64,000 nucleotides of DNA from Asanoa iriomotensis (GCF_016862515.1 NZ_BONC01000002.1:226648-290647); one strand, 5' to 3'. Positions 31,353 through 40,552 are shown, numbered from the stretch's first letter. Notes: a model not told the origin generated them from the sequence alone. A program made the numbers and translations.

Positions 31353-32114
31353 CTAGCGGCGGATGTAGCTGAGCAGGCGGAGGATCTGCCAGTAGAGGAA
31401 GATCAGGCCGACCAGCATGCCGAACGCGCAGTACCAGGCGTATCGGCGTGGCAGGCCGTAGCGGACGCCCTGCTCGACGGCGGCGAAGTCGAGGATGAAG
31501 GTCATCGCGCCGACGCCGATGCAGATGATCGCGAACACGTACGGCACCCAGCTGACGTGGCCCGTCTGCGTGTAGACCTCGAGGCCCTGCCGGCCGCTGA
31601 TCCAGAACACGATCAGGTTGGCGAAGCCGAGCACGACCACGCCTATCAGCGCACCGATCACGAAGCGGGTGAACCGGGGCGTGGCCCGGATGATCCGGGC
31701 CCGGTAGAGCAGCCCCATGCCGAGGAACACCCCGAGCGTCCCGATCACCGCCTGGATCACGATGCCGGGGTAGAGCTCCTCGAAGCCCCGGCTGGCCACC
31801 CCGAGCAGCACGCCTTGGAGGATCGCGTACAGGCTGATCACGAAGGGGTTGGTGATGCGCCGGAAGCTGATCACCAGAACGAGCACGAGCCCGCCGATCG
31901 AGCCGCCGATGAGGCCGAACCGCAGGGCCGCACCGCCGTGGATGGTGAACCAGGCCACCGCGGCGACCGCCGTCGTCAGCGCGACCAGCGCGACGGTGCG
32001 CACGACCACGTCGTCGACGGTCATCGCGCGCTCGAAGGGAGCCTGGCCGAGCACCTGGCGCTGCGTGCGAGCGGTGTCGTCGAGGTGGCTGAGGACCGGG
32101 TTCGAACTCTCCAT
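31353..32114 (-). CDS. Bax inhibitor-1/YccA family membrane protein, copy A
   Basis: 253 residues with about seven membrane helices after a soluble N-terminus of 40 residues. The IRATPRFTRFVIGAL loop, FILDFAAVEQGVRYGLPRRYAWYCAFGM and the terminal LRLLSYI are the BI-1/YccA hallmarks; family members can act as pH-sensitive calcium leak channels. GGGGGTG precedes ATG 32114. It is a close paralogue of the upstream gene (32202-33014), with a terminator between. Confidence 0.92.
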   Translation of the reverse strand: MESSNPVLSHLDDTARTQRQVLGQAPFERAMTVDDVVVRTVALVALTTAVAAVAWFTIHGGAALRFGLIGGSIGGLVLVLVISFRRITNPFVISLYAILQGVLLGVASRGFEELYPGIVIQAVIGTLGVFLGMGLLYRARIIRATPRFTRFVIGALIGVVVLGFANLIVFWISGRQGLEVYTQTGHVSWVPYVFAIICIGVGAMTFILDFAAVEQGVRYGLPRRYAWYCAFGMLVGLIFLYWQILRLLSYIRR

Positions 32115-32150
32115 GGCGCACCCCCGGCTTTGACGATAGCCGCCGAAAAT

Positions 32151-32190
32151 GGAAGCGCCCCCGCGTCTCGCGACGTCGGGGGCGCTTTCC
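32151..32190 (-). terminator. Intrinsic terminator between the BI-1 paralogues
   Basis: Ten paired bases (32153-32162 with 32178-32187) enclose a 15-nt loop; on the minus strand the stem is followed by CCATTTT. It lies 12 bp past the stop of the upstream paralogue. Confidence 0.8.
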
Positions 32191-32201
32191 GTTGTCCAGG
32201 G

Positions 32202-33014
32202 TCAGTCGTCGCCCTGCAGGAAGCTCAGCAGGCGCAGCACCTCGAGGTAGAGCCAGATCAGGCTGACCAGGATGCCGAACGCGGCGACCCACGCGTAGCG
32301 CGCGGGCAGGCCCATCCGGACGCCCTCCTCGACCTCGTGGAAGCTCAGCACGAAGCTGAGCGACGCGATCACGATGCAGACCAGGCTGAAGCCGATGCCG
32401 AGCGCGCCGTTGTCGCGCAGCCCGGTGTTGAAGCCGAACAGCGACAGCACGAGGTTGATCATGATGACCGCGAACACCCCGGCCAGGGCCGCGATCATGA
32501 ACTTCTGGAACCGCGGCGTCGCGCGGATGACCTTGGCCTTGTAGAGCATCGCCATCAGGAAGAAGACGCCGAACGTGGCGACCACGGCCTGCAGGACGAT
32601 GCCTGAGTAGCCGGCGATGTTCTCGTAGAACTTGCTGACCAGACCGACGAACACACCCTCGATCACCGCGTACGCGATGATCAGCGCCGGGTTGGCCATC
32701 CGCATGAACGAGATGACCAGGCCGAGGACCAGCCCGACGATGGCCGAGGTGATCCAGACCGGGCCGAGCAGCGAATCGGGAACCACGTTCCACGCGACCG
32801 CGGCCGAGACGCCGACGAGCGCGAGGAGAGCAACAGTCTTGACAACGACGTCATCGATCGACATCGGTCGTACCGCGGGCGGTGCGGCCGGGTAGGCCCC
32901 CGTGCCCGCGGGGTACGGCTGTGCGTACCCCGGCTGGCCGTACTGGCCGGTGGCGGAACGCTCCGCCTCGCGGCCCAGCCCCGCCAGCACCGGGTTGGAC
33001 GTCTTCACAGTCAC
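32202..33014 (-). CDS. Bax inhibitor-1/YccA family membrane protein, copy B
   Basis: 270 residues, about seven membrane helices after a Pro/Gly/Tyr-rich soluble N-terminus (20-45, QYGQPGYAQPYPAGTG). Motifs shared with copy A are IRATPRFQKFMIAAL, FHEVEEGVRMGLPARYAWVAAF and the C-terminal LRLLSFLQGDD. AGGAGGCG lies just before GTG 33014. The pair probably arose by tandem duplication; each has its own promoter region. It is divergent from the sigma factor gene. Confidence 0.92.
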   Translation of the reverse strand: MTVKTSNPVLAGLGREAERSATGQYGQPGYAQPYPAGTGAYPAAPPAVRPMSIDDVVVKTVALLALVGVSAAVAWNVVPDSLLGPVWITSAIVGLVLGLVISFMRMANPALIIAYAVIEGVFVGLVSKFYENIAGYSGIVLQAVVATFGVFFLMAMLYKAKVIRATPRFQKFMIAALAGVFAVIMINLVLSLFGFNTGLRDNGALGIGFSLVCIVIASLSFVLSFHEVEEGVRMGLPARYAWVAAFGILVSLIWLYLEVLRLLSFLQGDD

Positions 33015-33115
33015 GCCTCCTGAGGACGAATTAGGTGCTCAAAGGGTACTGGTTGGGCGCGAGTAAGTGGAGAATCACGTTCGGACTGCTCCGGGCCGCG
33101 CGTAGCTTGGTGCAA

Positions 33116-34060
33116 ATGGCAGACACCGACGCCGATCTGGCGCGCGCCGCCCAGGCCGGCGACGTCAGTTCCCTCGGCTCGTTGCTCACCCGGCACCGGC
33201 CCGCCCAGCTCGCGGTCGCGCTCAGCATCCTCGGTCCCGGACCCGACGCCGAGGACGCCGTGCAGGAGGCCGCCCTCGTCGCCCTGCGCCGCATCGGCGA
33301 CCTGCGCGACCCGGCCGCCGTCGGCCCGTGGCTGCGGATGGTGGTCCGCAACGCCTGCCGCATGCGGCTGCGCGGCCCGGCCGAGACGTCGCTCGACGAC
33401 GGCCTCGCGCTGACCCTGCCGTCGACCGAGCCGGACCCGGCGGAGCTGCTCGACCGCCAGGCCTCGCGCGACTGGGTCTGGCACGCGCTGGCCGAGCTGA
33501 CGCCGCAACAGCGACTCGTGATCATGCTCCGGCACTTCACCGGGGTCACCGCCTACCAGGACATCGCCGCTGTCTGCGGCGTGCCGGTCGGCACCGTGCG
33601 CAGCCGGCTGAGCGAAGCGCGCCGCAAGCTCGGCGAGTCCCTGCTGGCCACCGCGGACACGGCGCACGACGACGCGGCCGCGCTCACCGACACCCGGCGG
33701 CGCGAAGCGGAGGAGACGTTCGCCGCGGCGCACCGCGGCGAGTTCCGATCGGCCCTGACCGCCTTCTTCGCGCCGACGGTCGAGTCGCTCTGGCCCAACC
33801 GCGGCCAGGTCAGCGGCCACGACTTCCTGATCCGCGGCATGGACCGCGACCTGTCCGCCGGTGTCGGGCACGCGGTGACCAACGTGGTGGCCAGCCGCGA
33901 CCTCAACATCTGGGAGTTCGACCTGATCAGCCCGCCCGACGACCCCGAGCACTGCCCGCCTGGTGCGGTCTGGGTGCAGCAGGTCACGGACGGCCGCGTG
34001 CAGCGGTGCCAGCTCTTCCACACCCCTCGACCGGAACAGGCGCTCGCGCTGGCGGCGTGA
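33116..34060 (+). CDS. ECF-type sigma factor with C-terminal extension
   Basis: 314 residues. Region 2 (about 15-75, EDAVQEAALVALRRIGDLRD) and region 4 (about 115-170, LTPQQRLVIMLRHFTGVTAYQDIAAVCGVPVGTVRSRLSEARRKL) are clear. A further 120 residues form an alpha/beta SnoaL/NTF2-like domain, as in ECF families whose C-terminal domain controls activity in place of an anti-sigma factor. ATG 33116 lies 7 nt after TAGCTT (33103-33108), suggesting a leaderless mRNA. It reads toward a GNAT and a flavoprotein gene. Confidence 0.88.
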   Translation: MADTDADLARAAQAGDVSSLGSLLTRHRPAQLAVALSILGPGPDAEDAVQEAALVALRRIGDLRDPAAVGPWLRMVVRNACRMRLRGPAETSLDDGLALTLPSTEPDPAELLDRQASRDWVWHALAELTPQQRLVIMLRHFTGVTAYQDIAAVCGVPVGTVRSRLSEARRKLGESLLATADTAHDDAAALTDTRRREAEETFAAAHRGEFRSALTAFFAPTVESLWPNRGQVSGHDFLIRGMDRDLSAGVGHAVTNVVASRDLNIWEFDLISPPDDPEHCPPGAVWVQQVTDGRVQRCQLFHTPRPEQALALAA

Positions 34061-34121
34061 TCGGCGCCACCCGCACCTACCCGAACTTTCACCGGCCGGC
34101 CCGCATCTTGCTGGCGTGACG

Positions 34122-34946
34122 ATGGAATTCATCGCCTCGATCGAGGGGGTCGAGGCGGAATCGATGCTCGCGTACGAGTCGCGGGCGCCAGCAACCCTGG
34201 ACTGCACGGCCGCACGGATCGGCGGAGGCATCGCGCTGTCGATGCGGCACGATCCGGTGGCCTACTGGAGCAAGGCGCTGGGCTTCGGCTACACCGAGCC
34301 GATCACCGGCGCGGTGGTCGACCGGGTCGTGGACTTCTACCGGGCGGCGGGCACGCCGACCGCGGTGATCCAGGTCGCGCCGTCGGTGCTGCCGCCGGAC
34401 TGGGACGAGATCAGCGCCAGGCACGGCCTGCGGCCGATGTCGCCGTGGCTGAAGCTGGCCGCGCCGCTGGCCTGCGTCCGGCCCTCGGGCGGCACCCGGC
34501 TCTGGGTGACCGAGGTCGGGCCGGACGACGCCGAGGAATGGGCCGCGGTGCTGCTCCGCGGCTTCGGCATGCCGACCGACGGACTGGCCCGGATGGTGGC
34601 GGCCGCGGCCGGAAACCCGGCCGTCCGCACGTTCGGGGCCTGGGACGGCGCCGACCTGGTCGGCGCGGCGGGCCTGTTCGTGCACGGCGAGCTCGCCCTG
34701 TTCAACGGGGCGGCGACGCTGCCCGCCCACCGCAACCAGGGCGTCCAGACGGCGCTGATCACGGCCCGGCTCGACGCCGCACAGGCCGCCGGCTGCCGGT
34801 GGCTGGTCGCCGAGACCGGCAAGCCCGCACCCGGCACGACGAGCCCGTCGCTGGACAACCTGCTCCGCGCCGGGTTGCGGATCCGCTACGCCAGGCAGAA
34901 CTGGCGCTGGCGCAACGAATCAACGGGGGAGAACGAACATGTCTGA
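34122..34946 (+). CDS. GNAT family N-acetyltransferase
   Basis: 274 residues. The C-terminal half carries the acetyl-CoA motif NGAATLPAHRNQGVQTALITARLDAA near 190-215; the N-terminal half looks like a degenerate second GNAT repeat (VAYWSKALGFGYTEPITG). GTG 34116 is an alternative start, and no ribosome binding site is seen. Substrate unknown. Its last 8 bp overlap the flavoprotein ATG at 34939, so they are co-translated. Confidence 0.85.
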   Translation: MEFIASIEGVEAESMLAYESRAPATLDCTAARIGGGIALSMRHDPVAYWSKALGFGYTEPITGAVVDRVVDFYRAAGTPTAVIQVAPSVLPPDWDEISARHGLRPMSPWLKLAAPLACVRPSGGTRLWVTEVGPDDAEEWAAVLLRGFGMPTDGLARMVAAAAGNPAVRTFGAWDGADLVGAAGLFVHGELALFNGAATLPAHRNQGVQTALITARLDAAQAAGCRWLVAETGKPAPGTTSPSLDNLLRAGLRIRYARQNWRWRNESTGENEHV

Positions 34947-36078
34947 CCGCACTGACGCCGCGACGCTGCCGGAGGCGCTCCGGCCGGCGATCGAGAAGTA
35001 CCGCGACGAGGCCGACGAAACCCGGCGGATCCCGGCGCAGCTGCTCGACCAGCTACGCGCCGCCGGGGCGTTCCGGCTCAACGCACCGCGCGAGAGCGGC
35101 GGCTTCGAGCTGCCGCTGGCGTCCGTGCTGGAGCTCTACGAGCGGCTCGGCCGGATCGACGGCCCGGTGGCCTGGGTGATCTGGAACCTCAACTGGGGCT
35201 TCAGCGCGGCCTTCCTGCCCGAGTCCGGCTTCGCCCGGATCGGACCCGACGCGCTCATCGCCAACTCCGGCCAGCCGGGCCGGCTCGTGCACGACGGTGC
35301 CGACTACCGGCTCTCCGGGGCCTGGAGGATCGTGAGCGGCGTCGAGTCGGCCGACTGGGTCGCGCTGGCCGCGATCGTGTTCGACGGCGACCGGCCGAAG
35401 CTGACCGACGCCGGCCCGGATGTCCGGATCGTCTGGGTGCCGCGGTCCGCGGTGACGGTCCGGGACACCTGGGACGTCGTCGGAATGCGGGGCACCAACA
35501 GCGACACGGTGGTGGCCGAGGACCTGGCGGTGCCCGCCGACCTGGTGGTGCCGTTCGCGGTGCCGCCAAGGATCGACCGCCCGGCCTACCGCGTACCCCT
35601 GGTGCACCTGGTCTTCCCGGGCTGTGCGGCGGTGGTGCTCGGCGTGGCGCGGGCGGCGGTCGACGAGGTGACGGCGCTGGCCGGGCGCAAGGTCGGCATG
35701 GACGGCGTGCCGCTCGCCGAGCAGCCGCGCCTGCAGGCCGCGCTGGGCCGGGCCACGGCGGAGGTCGGGGCCGCCAGGGCACTGCTCTTCGAGTGCGCCC
35801 GAGGGCTCGACCGGGCGGCCGAGGCCGGCGCGCCGGCCACGGACGCGCAGCGCGGTGAGCTGCGCGGGGCGATCAGCTACGCGGCCGAGACCGCCCGGTC
35901 GGTGCTGACGGCCATGTACGAGGCCGGCAGCTCGGACCCGCTCTACGCGTCGAGCCGGCTCGGCCGGATCTTCCGGGACGGGATGGCGGCCGCGCAGCAC
36001 GCGAACATGTCGGCGGCGCACTACGAACTGGCCGGCCGCACCCGGCTCGGGCTGCCACCGAACGCGTTGATCGTCTGA
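34939..36078 (+). CDS. Acyl-CoA dehydrogenase-fold flavoprotein (DszC/HsaA-like monooxygenase)
   Basis: 379 residues. The fold is N-terminal helical, then a beta domain (SGAWRIVSGVESADWVALAA) and a C-terminal four-helix bundle. No acyl-CoA dehydrogenase catalytic Glu is obvious; the WRIVSGVESADW stretch, the WDVVGMRGTNSDTV motif and the C-terminal AAAQHANMSAAHYE fit flavin-dependent two-component monooxygenases of the HsaA/DszC type. A flavin reductase partner is not in view. Overlaps the GNAT gene by 8 bp. Substrate unknown. Confidence 0.8.
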   Translation: MSDRTDAATLPEALRPAIEKYRDEADETRRIPAQLLDQLRAAGAFRLNAPRESGGFELPLASVLELYERLGRIDGPVAWVIWNLNWGFSAAFLPESGFARIGPDALIANSGQPGRLVHDGADYRLSGAWRIVSGVESADWVALAAIVFDGDRPKLTDAGPDVRIVWVPRSAVTVRDTWDVVGMRGTNSDTVVAEDLAVPADLVVPFAVPPRIDRPAYRVPLVHLVFPGCAAVVLGVARAAVDEVTALAGRKVGMDGVPLAEQPRLQAALGRATAEVGAARALLFECARGLDRAAEAGAPATDAQRGELRGAISYAAETARSVLTAMYEAGSSDPLYASSRLGRIFRDGMAAAQHANMSAAHYELAGRTRLGLPPNALIV

Positions 36079-36093
36079 TCCCGCCTGCGCGGG

Positions 36094-36174
36094 TGCCCGG
36101 AGCGGGACTCGAACCCGCACGCCTTTCGGCAGCCGCTTTTAAGGCAGCCGTGTCTGCCGTTCCACCACCCGGGC
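36094..36174 (-). tRNA. bldA: tRNA-Leu, anticodon UAA (bldA type)
   Basis: An 81-nt class II tRNA: acceptor stem GCCCGGG/TCCGGGC, D arm, anticodon stem GCTGC/GCGGC with loop CTTAAAA (anticodon TAA), long variable arm TGCCGAAAGGCGT, T arm GCGGG-TTCGAGT-CCCGC and discriminator A. CCA is not encoded. It reads the UUA codon; the tRNA with this anticodon in Streptomyces is bldA, which regulates development because TTA codons are rare. In the genes here I noticed no in-frame TTA, though I did not search exhaustively. Confidence 0.97.
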
Positions 36175-36273
36175 GCCGCTTGTGACGGTGACTGCCTGTC
36201 ACGGTAACCGGTTGCCCCCGGCTACGGTGGAGGCGGCACCTGTCCCGCCACTTCGCATACTAGGGTCTAGCGC

Positions 36274-38112
36274 GTGACCAGCACTGCCCGCGCCGCGCAG
36301 CAGGCCGACCCGGACGACCCGCCCCCGGCGCCGCGACGGGTCGTCCGGCGGTCGGTCGACCGGCTCCGGCCCCACCTGCCCGACCTGGCCATCTGCCTCG
36401 GCTTCCTGCTGCTGGCAGCCTTCGTCATGCATGGGCTCTGGCCCTCGCCCAACAGCAAGGTCCTCGGCCTCAACCCCGAGGACCAGACGCTCTACGAGTG
36501 GATCCTGGCGGTCGACTCGCGGGTGCTGCACGGCGACTTCTCGCTGCTCACCGACCGGCTCAACGCGCCGGACGGCGTCAACCTGATGGCCAACACCACG
36601 GTCATCGCGTTGGGCGCGCTGTTCTCGCCGGTGACGCTGCTGTTCGGGGCACCCGTCACGTTCGCGGTGCTGGCGACGCTGACCCTCGGGCTCACCGCGG
36701 TCGCGTTCTACCTGTTGTTCCGCCGGGTGCTGCGCACGCACCGGCTCGCGGCGGCGATCGGCGGTGGCTTCTGCGGTTTCGCGCCCGGCATGGTCTCCCA
36801 GAACAACAGCCACCTGCACATGACCGCGCTCTGGCTGGTGCCGGTGCTGGTCTGGGCCGTGGTGTCGATCGTCCGGGCCGCGGACCCGACCGACCCGGTC
36901 AACGAGGGTCGCGACGGCCGGCGCGGCTGGCGCCGCATCGTGGTGTTCAGCGTGGTCCTGGCGCTCACGGTCGCGGTCCAGGTGTTCATCGGCGAGGAGG
37001 TCCTGTTCCTCACCGCGCTCACCTTGGTGATCATGACGTTGGTGTACGCGGCCGCCCGTCCCGACCTCACCCGCCGTGTCGTGGGTGGTGCCGCGGCCGG
37101 CCTGGGCATCGCGGTCGTGCTCTCGGTGCTCGTGCTGGCCTATCCGTTGTGGTTCCAGTTCAAGGGGCCGCAGAGCGTGCCCAACGGCGTGTTCAGCCCG
37201 CACTTCTTCTCGGCCGACCTGGCCAGCTTCAAGACGGTCTCGCCGCTGTCGCTGTTCGGCCGTGAGGAGAACGCCCGGCTGAGCACCGGCCCGGCCGAAT
37301 ACAACACGTTCCTCGGCTGGCCGCTGATCCTGGTGGCGATCGGCTGCGCGGTCTGGCTGATCCGCAAGCCGCTGGTGCTCGCCTGCACGATCGCGGCGGT
37401 CGTGATGGCGGCGCTGTCGCTCGGGCCCGATCTGGTCGTCAACGGCACGCGCACCGAGGTCTGGGGCCCCTACCGCCTGCTGCTCGGCCTGCCGGTGGTC
37501 GACGGCGCCCTGCCGATGCGGTTCGCGCTCGCGCTGATGCCGCTGATCGCCACGGTCCTGGTGGTCGCCGTCGACGCCGCGCTCAAGCTCGACTGGCAGC
37601 CGGGCCGGCTGCTGGTGCCGGCGCTGGTCGCGATCGCCCTGCTGCCGCTGTTCCCGAAGCCGCTGCCGGTCGTCGACCGCGCTCCGGTCCCGGAGTTCAT
37701 CAGCGGCGGCCACTGGCGCGAGTGCGTCTCGCCGGGCGGCGTGCTGGTCCCGGTGCCGCCGGCGACACCCAAGGAACCCTGGCCGATGCGCTGGTCGGCC
37801 GCGGCGGACGCGGGCTTCGCGATCCCCGAGGGCTTCTTCATCGCGCCTTACGGCGCCGAGGGCACGGCGTCCATGGGCACCTACTCGCAGCCCACCTCGC
37901 AGCTGATCAAGCAAGCGGCGACGGAGGGTGTGGTGCCGGGCATCGGCGACTTCCAGCGGGCGCAGGCCCGGCAGGACTTCGCGTTCTGGCACGCGGAGTG
38001 CGTGGTGCTGGCCGACGGCACGGTCAACGAGGCGACGCTGCGGACGACGCTGGAGCAACTGCTCGGCCCGGGCAGGCGGATCGCCGACGCGACCACGTGG
38101 AAAGTCGGCTGA
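36274..38112 (+). CDS. Polytopic membrane protein, GT-C glycosyltransferase-like
   Basis: 612 residues. About ten to twelve membrane helices, with an acidic motif NPEDQTLYEWIL in the first external loop (near 70), as in GT-C glycosyltransferases that use polyprenyl-phosphate sugars. The C-terminal 120 residues are a soluble external domain. The start is GTG 36274, 7 nt after TAGGGT (36261-36266), with no ribosome binding site, so leaderless. The substrate and even transferase activity are inferred. Confidence 0.72.
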   Translation: MTSTARAAQQADPDDPPPAPRRVVRRSVDRLRPHLPDLAICLGFLLLAAFVMHGLWPSPNSKVLGLNPEDQTLYEWILAVDSRVLHGDFSLLTDRLNAPDGVNLMANTTVIALGALFSPVTLLFGAPVTFAVLATLTLGLTAVAFYLLFRRVLRTHRLAAAIGGGFCGFAPGMVSQNNSHLHMTALWLVPVLVWAVVSIVRAADPTDPVNEGRDGRRGWRRIVVFSVVLALTVAVQVFIGEEVLFLTALTLVIMTLVYAAARPDLTRRVVGGAAAGLGIAVVLSVLVLAYPLWFQFKGPQSVPNGVFSPHFFSADLASFKTVSPLSLFGREENARLSTGPAEYNTFLGWPLILVAIGCAVWLIRKPLVLACTIAAVVMAALSLGPDLVVNGTRTEVWGPYRLLLGLPVVDGALPMRFALALMPLIATVLVVAVDAALKLDWQPGRLLVPALVAIALLPLFPKPLPVVDRAPVPEFISGGHWRECVSPGGVLVPVPPATPKEPWPMRWSAAADAGFAIPEGFFIAPYGAEGTASMGTYSQPTSQLIKQAATEGVVPGIGDFQRAQARQDFAFWHAECVVLADGTVNEATLRTTLEQLLGPGRRIADATTWKVG

Positions 38113-38113
38113 C

Positions 38114-38986
38114 CTGCGCGTCGTCTCGCTGCTCCCGGCCGCTACGGACATCGGGTACGCGCTCGGCCTCGACCTGGTCGGGGTGACCTTCGAGTGCACG
38201 GTGCCGGCGGGTGCCAACCCGGCGGTCATCGTCGGCGGCCGGGACACCCGCGGCCTGAGCCCGGCGGAGATCGACGCGTATGTCCGGTCGGCGGCCGCGT
38301 CGGGCACGGACCTCTACACGCTGCACGCCGACGCCCTCGCGGACCTGGCGCCCGACCTGATCCTGACTCAGGACCTGTGCCGGGTGTGCGCGCTGCCGTC
38401 GGGTCGGGTGTCGGACGCGCTGGACCATCTCGGCTGTCGTGCGGACGTGCTGACCCTCGACCCGCACACCCTGCCGCAGGTGCTGGACTCGATCACCGAG
38501 GTGGGTTCCCGGGCCGGCGCTTCCGGGGCGGCCGCCGCGCTGGTGGTCGCGCTGCGCGCCCGGCTGGCCGCGGTCTCGGCCGCGGTCGCCGGTCGGCCGC
38601 GTCCGCGGGTCGCGGTGATCGAGTGGACCGACCCACCCTTCGGCGCGGGCCACTGGATCCCGGACCTGGTCACGGCGGCCGGCGGGGTCGCGGTCACGGC
38701 CCACCCGGGCGCCCGCTCACGGCCGACGACGTGGGCGACCTTCGAGTCGGCGGCGCCGGACGTGGTCGTGGTGTCACCGTGCGGCTATGACTTGTCAGGG
38801 GCGATCGACCAGGCGCGCACGGTCCTACCGCGCTTCCCGAACACCCCGGTCTGGGCTATCGACGCAGACGCGCTGATCGTCCGCCCGGGCCCGCGCGTGA
38901 TCGACGGCGTCGAGGCACTGGCGGCGATCCTCCATCCCGATGCGGTCCGCCACCCGCAGAAGGGCCGCATCGCCCGCGTCGCCTGA
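38114..38986 (+). CDS. Cytoplasmic BtuF-like cobalamin/metallo-ligand binding protein
   Basis: About 290 residues with the two-lobed periplasmic-binding (type III) fold: LRVVSLLPAATDIGYALG at the start, LILTQDLCRVCALP, VAVIEWTDPPFGAGHWIPDL, and ALIVRPGPRVIDGVE at the end. It has no signal peptide or lipobox, so it should be cytoplasmic. No ATG, GTG or TTG begins the fold: the first plausible codon is CTG 38114, 1 bp after the previous stop, with GGAAAG about 9 nt upstream. A CTG start is unusual and tentative; an upstream start would add non-conserved residues. Confidence 0.78.
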   Translation: MRVVSLLPAATDIGYALGLDLVGVTFECTVPAGANPAVIVGGRDTRGLSPAEIDAYVRSAAASGTDLYTLHADALADLAPDLILTQDLCRVCALPSGRVSDALDHLGCRADVLTLDPHTLPQVLDSITEVGSRAGASGAAAALVVALRARLAAVSAAVAGRPRPRVAVIEWTDPPFGAGHWIPDLVTAAGGVAVTAHPGARSRPTTWATFESAAPDVVVVSPCGYDLSGAIDQARTVLPRFPNTPVWAIDADALIVRPGPRVIDGVEALAAILHPDAVRHPQKGRIARVA

Positions 38987-39289
38987 GCGGCCCGAGCGCC
39001 CGCGTGGGACGCCGATCGGGAAATCAAGCCTTCGGATCCGATCGCCAACTTGCTAAAACATTGCTGCTCCGGCAGCAAGGGATGATCAAGATCGGCAGCC
39101 CGGCGGCGAGAATCGTCGCGCGAACCCAAGCACGAACGCTGCCGCGGTCGGTCGCGGCTGCGCCGGCGGCCCGTCGTGGGTGTGGTGTCGACCTGAGCGC
39201 GGGCCGCCGCGGGCCTGGCAGCGGAGCGTTGTCTGGCGGGAGCAACGGTCCGGGCCCGCGCGGGCCCGAGCCATCCAGATCTTGATCTT
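38987..39289. other. 303-bp non-coding region with small palindromes
   Basis: No gene seen. A hairpin of 7-bp arms and a TCCG loop is at 39061-39078; an 18-bp GC-only palindrome is at 39251-39268. The words GATCAAGATC (near 39083) and its inverse GATCTTGATC (near 39277) occur near the two ends. The two flanking genes are convergent, so this holds both transcript ends. Confidence 0.5.
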
Positions 39290-40552
39290 CTAGGACAGCC
39301 GCTCGAGGATCATCGCCATCCCCTGGCCGCCGCCGACGCACATCGTCTCGAGGCCGATGGTCTTGTCGTTCCACTCCAGCGAGTTGATCAGCGTGCCGGT
39401 GATGCGGGCGCCCGTCATGCCGAACGGGTGGCCGACCGCGATCGCGCCGCCCATCACGTTGAGCTTGTCGATCGGGATGCTGAGGTCCTGGTAGGACGGG
39501 ATCACCTGGGCCGCGAACGCCTCGTTGATCTCGACCAGGTCGACGTCGTCGATGGTCATGCCGGCCCGCTTCAGCGCCTGCAGCGACGCGCCGACGGGGC
39601 CCAGGCCCATGATCTCCGGGGACAGCGCGGTCACGCCGGTCGACACGATCCGGGCCAGCGGGGTGATGCCCAGGTCGCGGGCCCGGCCCGCGCTCATCAC
39701 GATGACCGCCGCGGCGCCGTCGTTGAGGGGGCAGCAGTTGCCGGCGGTGATCCGGCCGTCGGGGCGGAAGACCGGCTTCAGGCCGGCCACGCCCTCGATC
39801 GTCACCCCGGCGCGCGGGCCGTCGTCCTGCGCGACCACCGTGCCGCTCGGTGTCGTCACCGGCGTGATCTCGCGGGCCCAGAAGCCGTCGGCGATGGCCT
39901 TCTCGGCGAGGTTCTGGCTGCGCACGCCGAACTCGTCCATCTCTTCGCGGCTGATGCCCTTGACCTGTGCGAGGTTTTCGGCGGTCTGGCCCATCGCGAG
40001 GTAGACGTCCGGCAGCAGGCCGTCGGCGCGCGGGTCGTGCCAGACCTCGGCGCCGCCGGCCGCGCGGGCCTTCGACCGGGACCGGGCCGGCGCGAAGCGC
40101 GGGTTGTCCCAGGGGCCGCCGACCTGCTCCTGCACCTCGGGCGGCAGCGAGTCGGACGAGCCGCGGGCGAACCGGGACACGCACTCGACACCGGCGGAGA
40201 TGAACACGTCGCCCTCGCCCGCGCGGATCGCGTGGAAGGCCATCCGGGTGGTCTGCAGCGACGACGAGCAGTAGCGGGTGATCGTGGCGCCCGGCAGGCC
40301 GTCGAGGTCGAGCATCGTGGCGACCACGCGGGCCATGTTGAAGCCCTGCTCGCCGCCGGGCAGGCCGCAGCCGAGGTAGAGGTCGTCGATCGTGGTCGGG
40401 TCCAGCTGGGGGACCTTGTCGAGCGCCGCCCGCACGATCGTGGTCGTCAGGTCGTCGGCGCGCAACTCGCGCAGCGAACCCTTGACGGCCCGGCCGATGG
40501 GCGAACGAGCGGTGGCGACGATGACGGCGTCGCGGTCCGACTGGATGGCCAT
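39290..40552 (-). CDS. Thiolase (acetyl-CoA acyltransferase)
   Basis: 420 residues. Thiolases cleave 3-ketoacyl-CoA in beta-oxidation or condense acetyl-CoA units. The nucleophilic Cys95 is in TRYCSSSLQT, followed by NEAFAAQ, GGAIAVGHPFGMTGAR and the second Cys in MCVGGGQGMA. ATG 40552 has a -10-like TAACGT 5 nt away and no clear ribosome binding site. Degradative rather than biosynthetic role is likely from the sequence, but not certain. Confidence 0.93.
   Translation of the reverse strand: MAIQSDRDAVIVATARSPIGRAVKGSLRELRADDLTTTIVRAALDKVPQLDPTTIDDLYLGCGLPGGEQGFNMARVVATMLDLDGLPGATITRYCSSSLQTTRMAFHAIRAGEGDVFISAGVECVSRFARGSSDSLPPEVQEQVGGPWDNPRFAPARSRSKARAAGGAEVWHDPRADGLLPDVYLAMGQTAENLAQVKGISREEMDEFGVRSQNLAEKAIADGFWAREITPVTTPSGTVVAQDDGPRAGVTIEGVAGLKPVFRPDGRITAGNCCPLNDGAAAVIVMSAGRARDLGITPLARIVSTGVTALSPEIMGLGPVGASLQALKRAGMTIDDVDLVEINEAFAAQVIPSYQDLSIPIDKLNVMGGAIAVGHPFGMTGARITGTLINSLEWNDKTIGLETMCVGGGQGMAMILERLS

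Noticed and set aside
36199..38307. 702-codon minus-strand frame opposite the GT-C-like gene
   Set aside because: Repetitive Arg/Asp/Gln/His composition; the plus-strand gene has clean membrane helices.
39251..39268. GC palindrome as an intrinsic terminator of the thiolase or BtuF-like gene
   Set aside because: No T-run on either side; kept only as a palindrome in the non-coding region.
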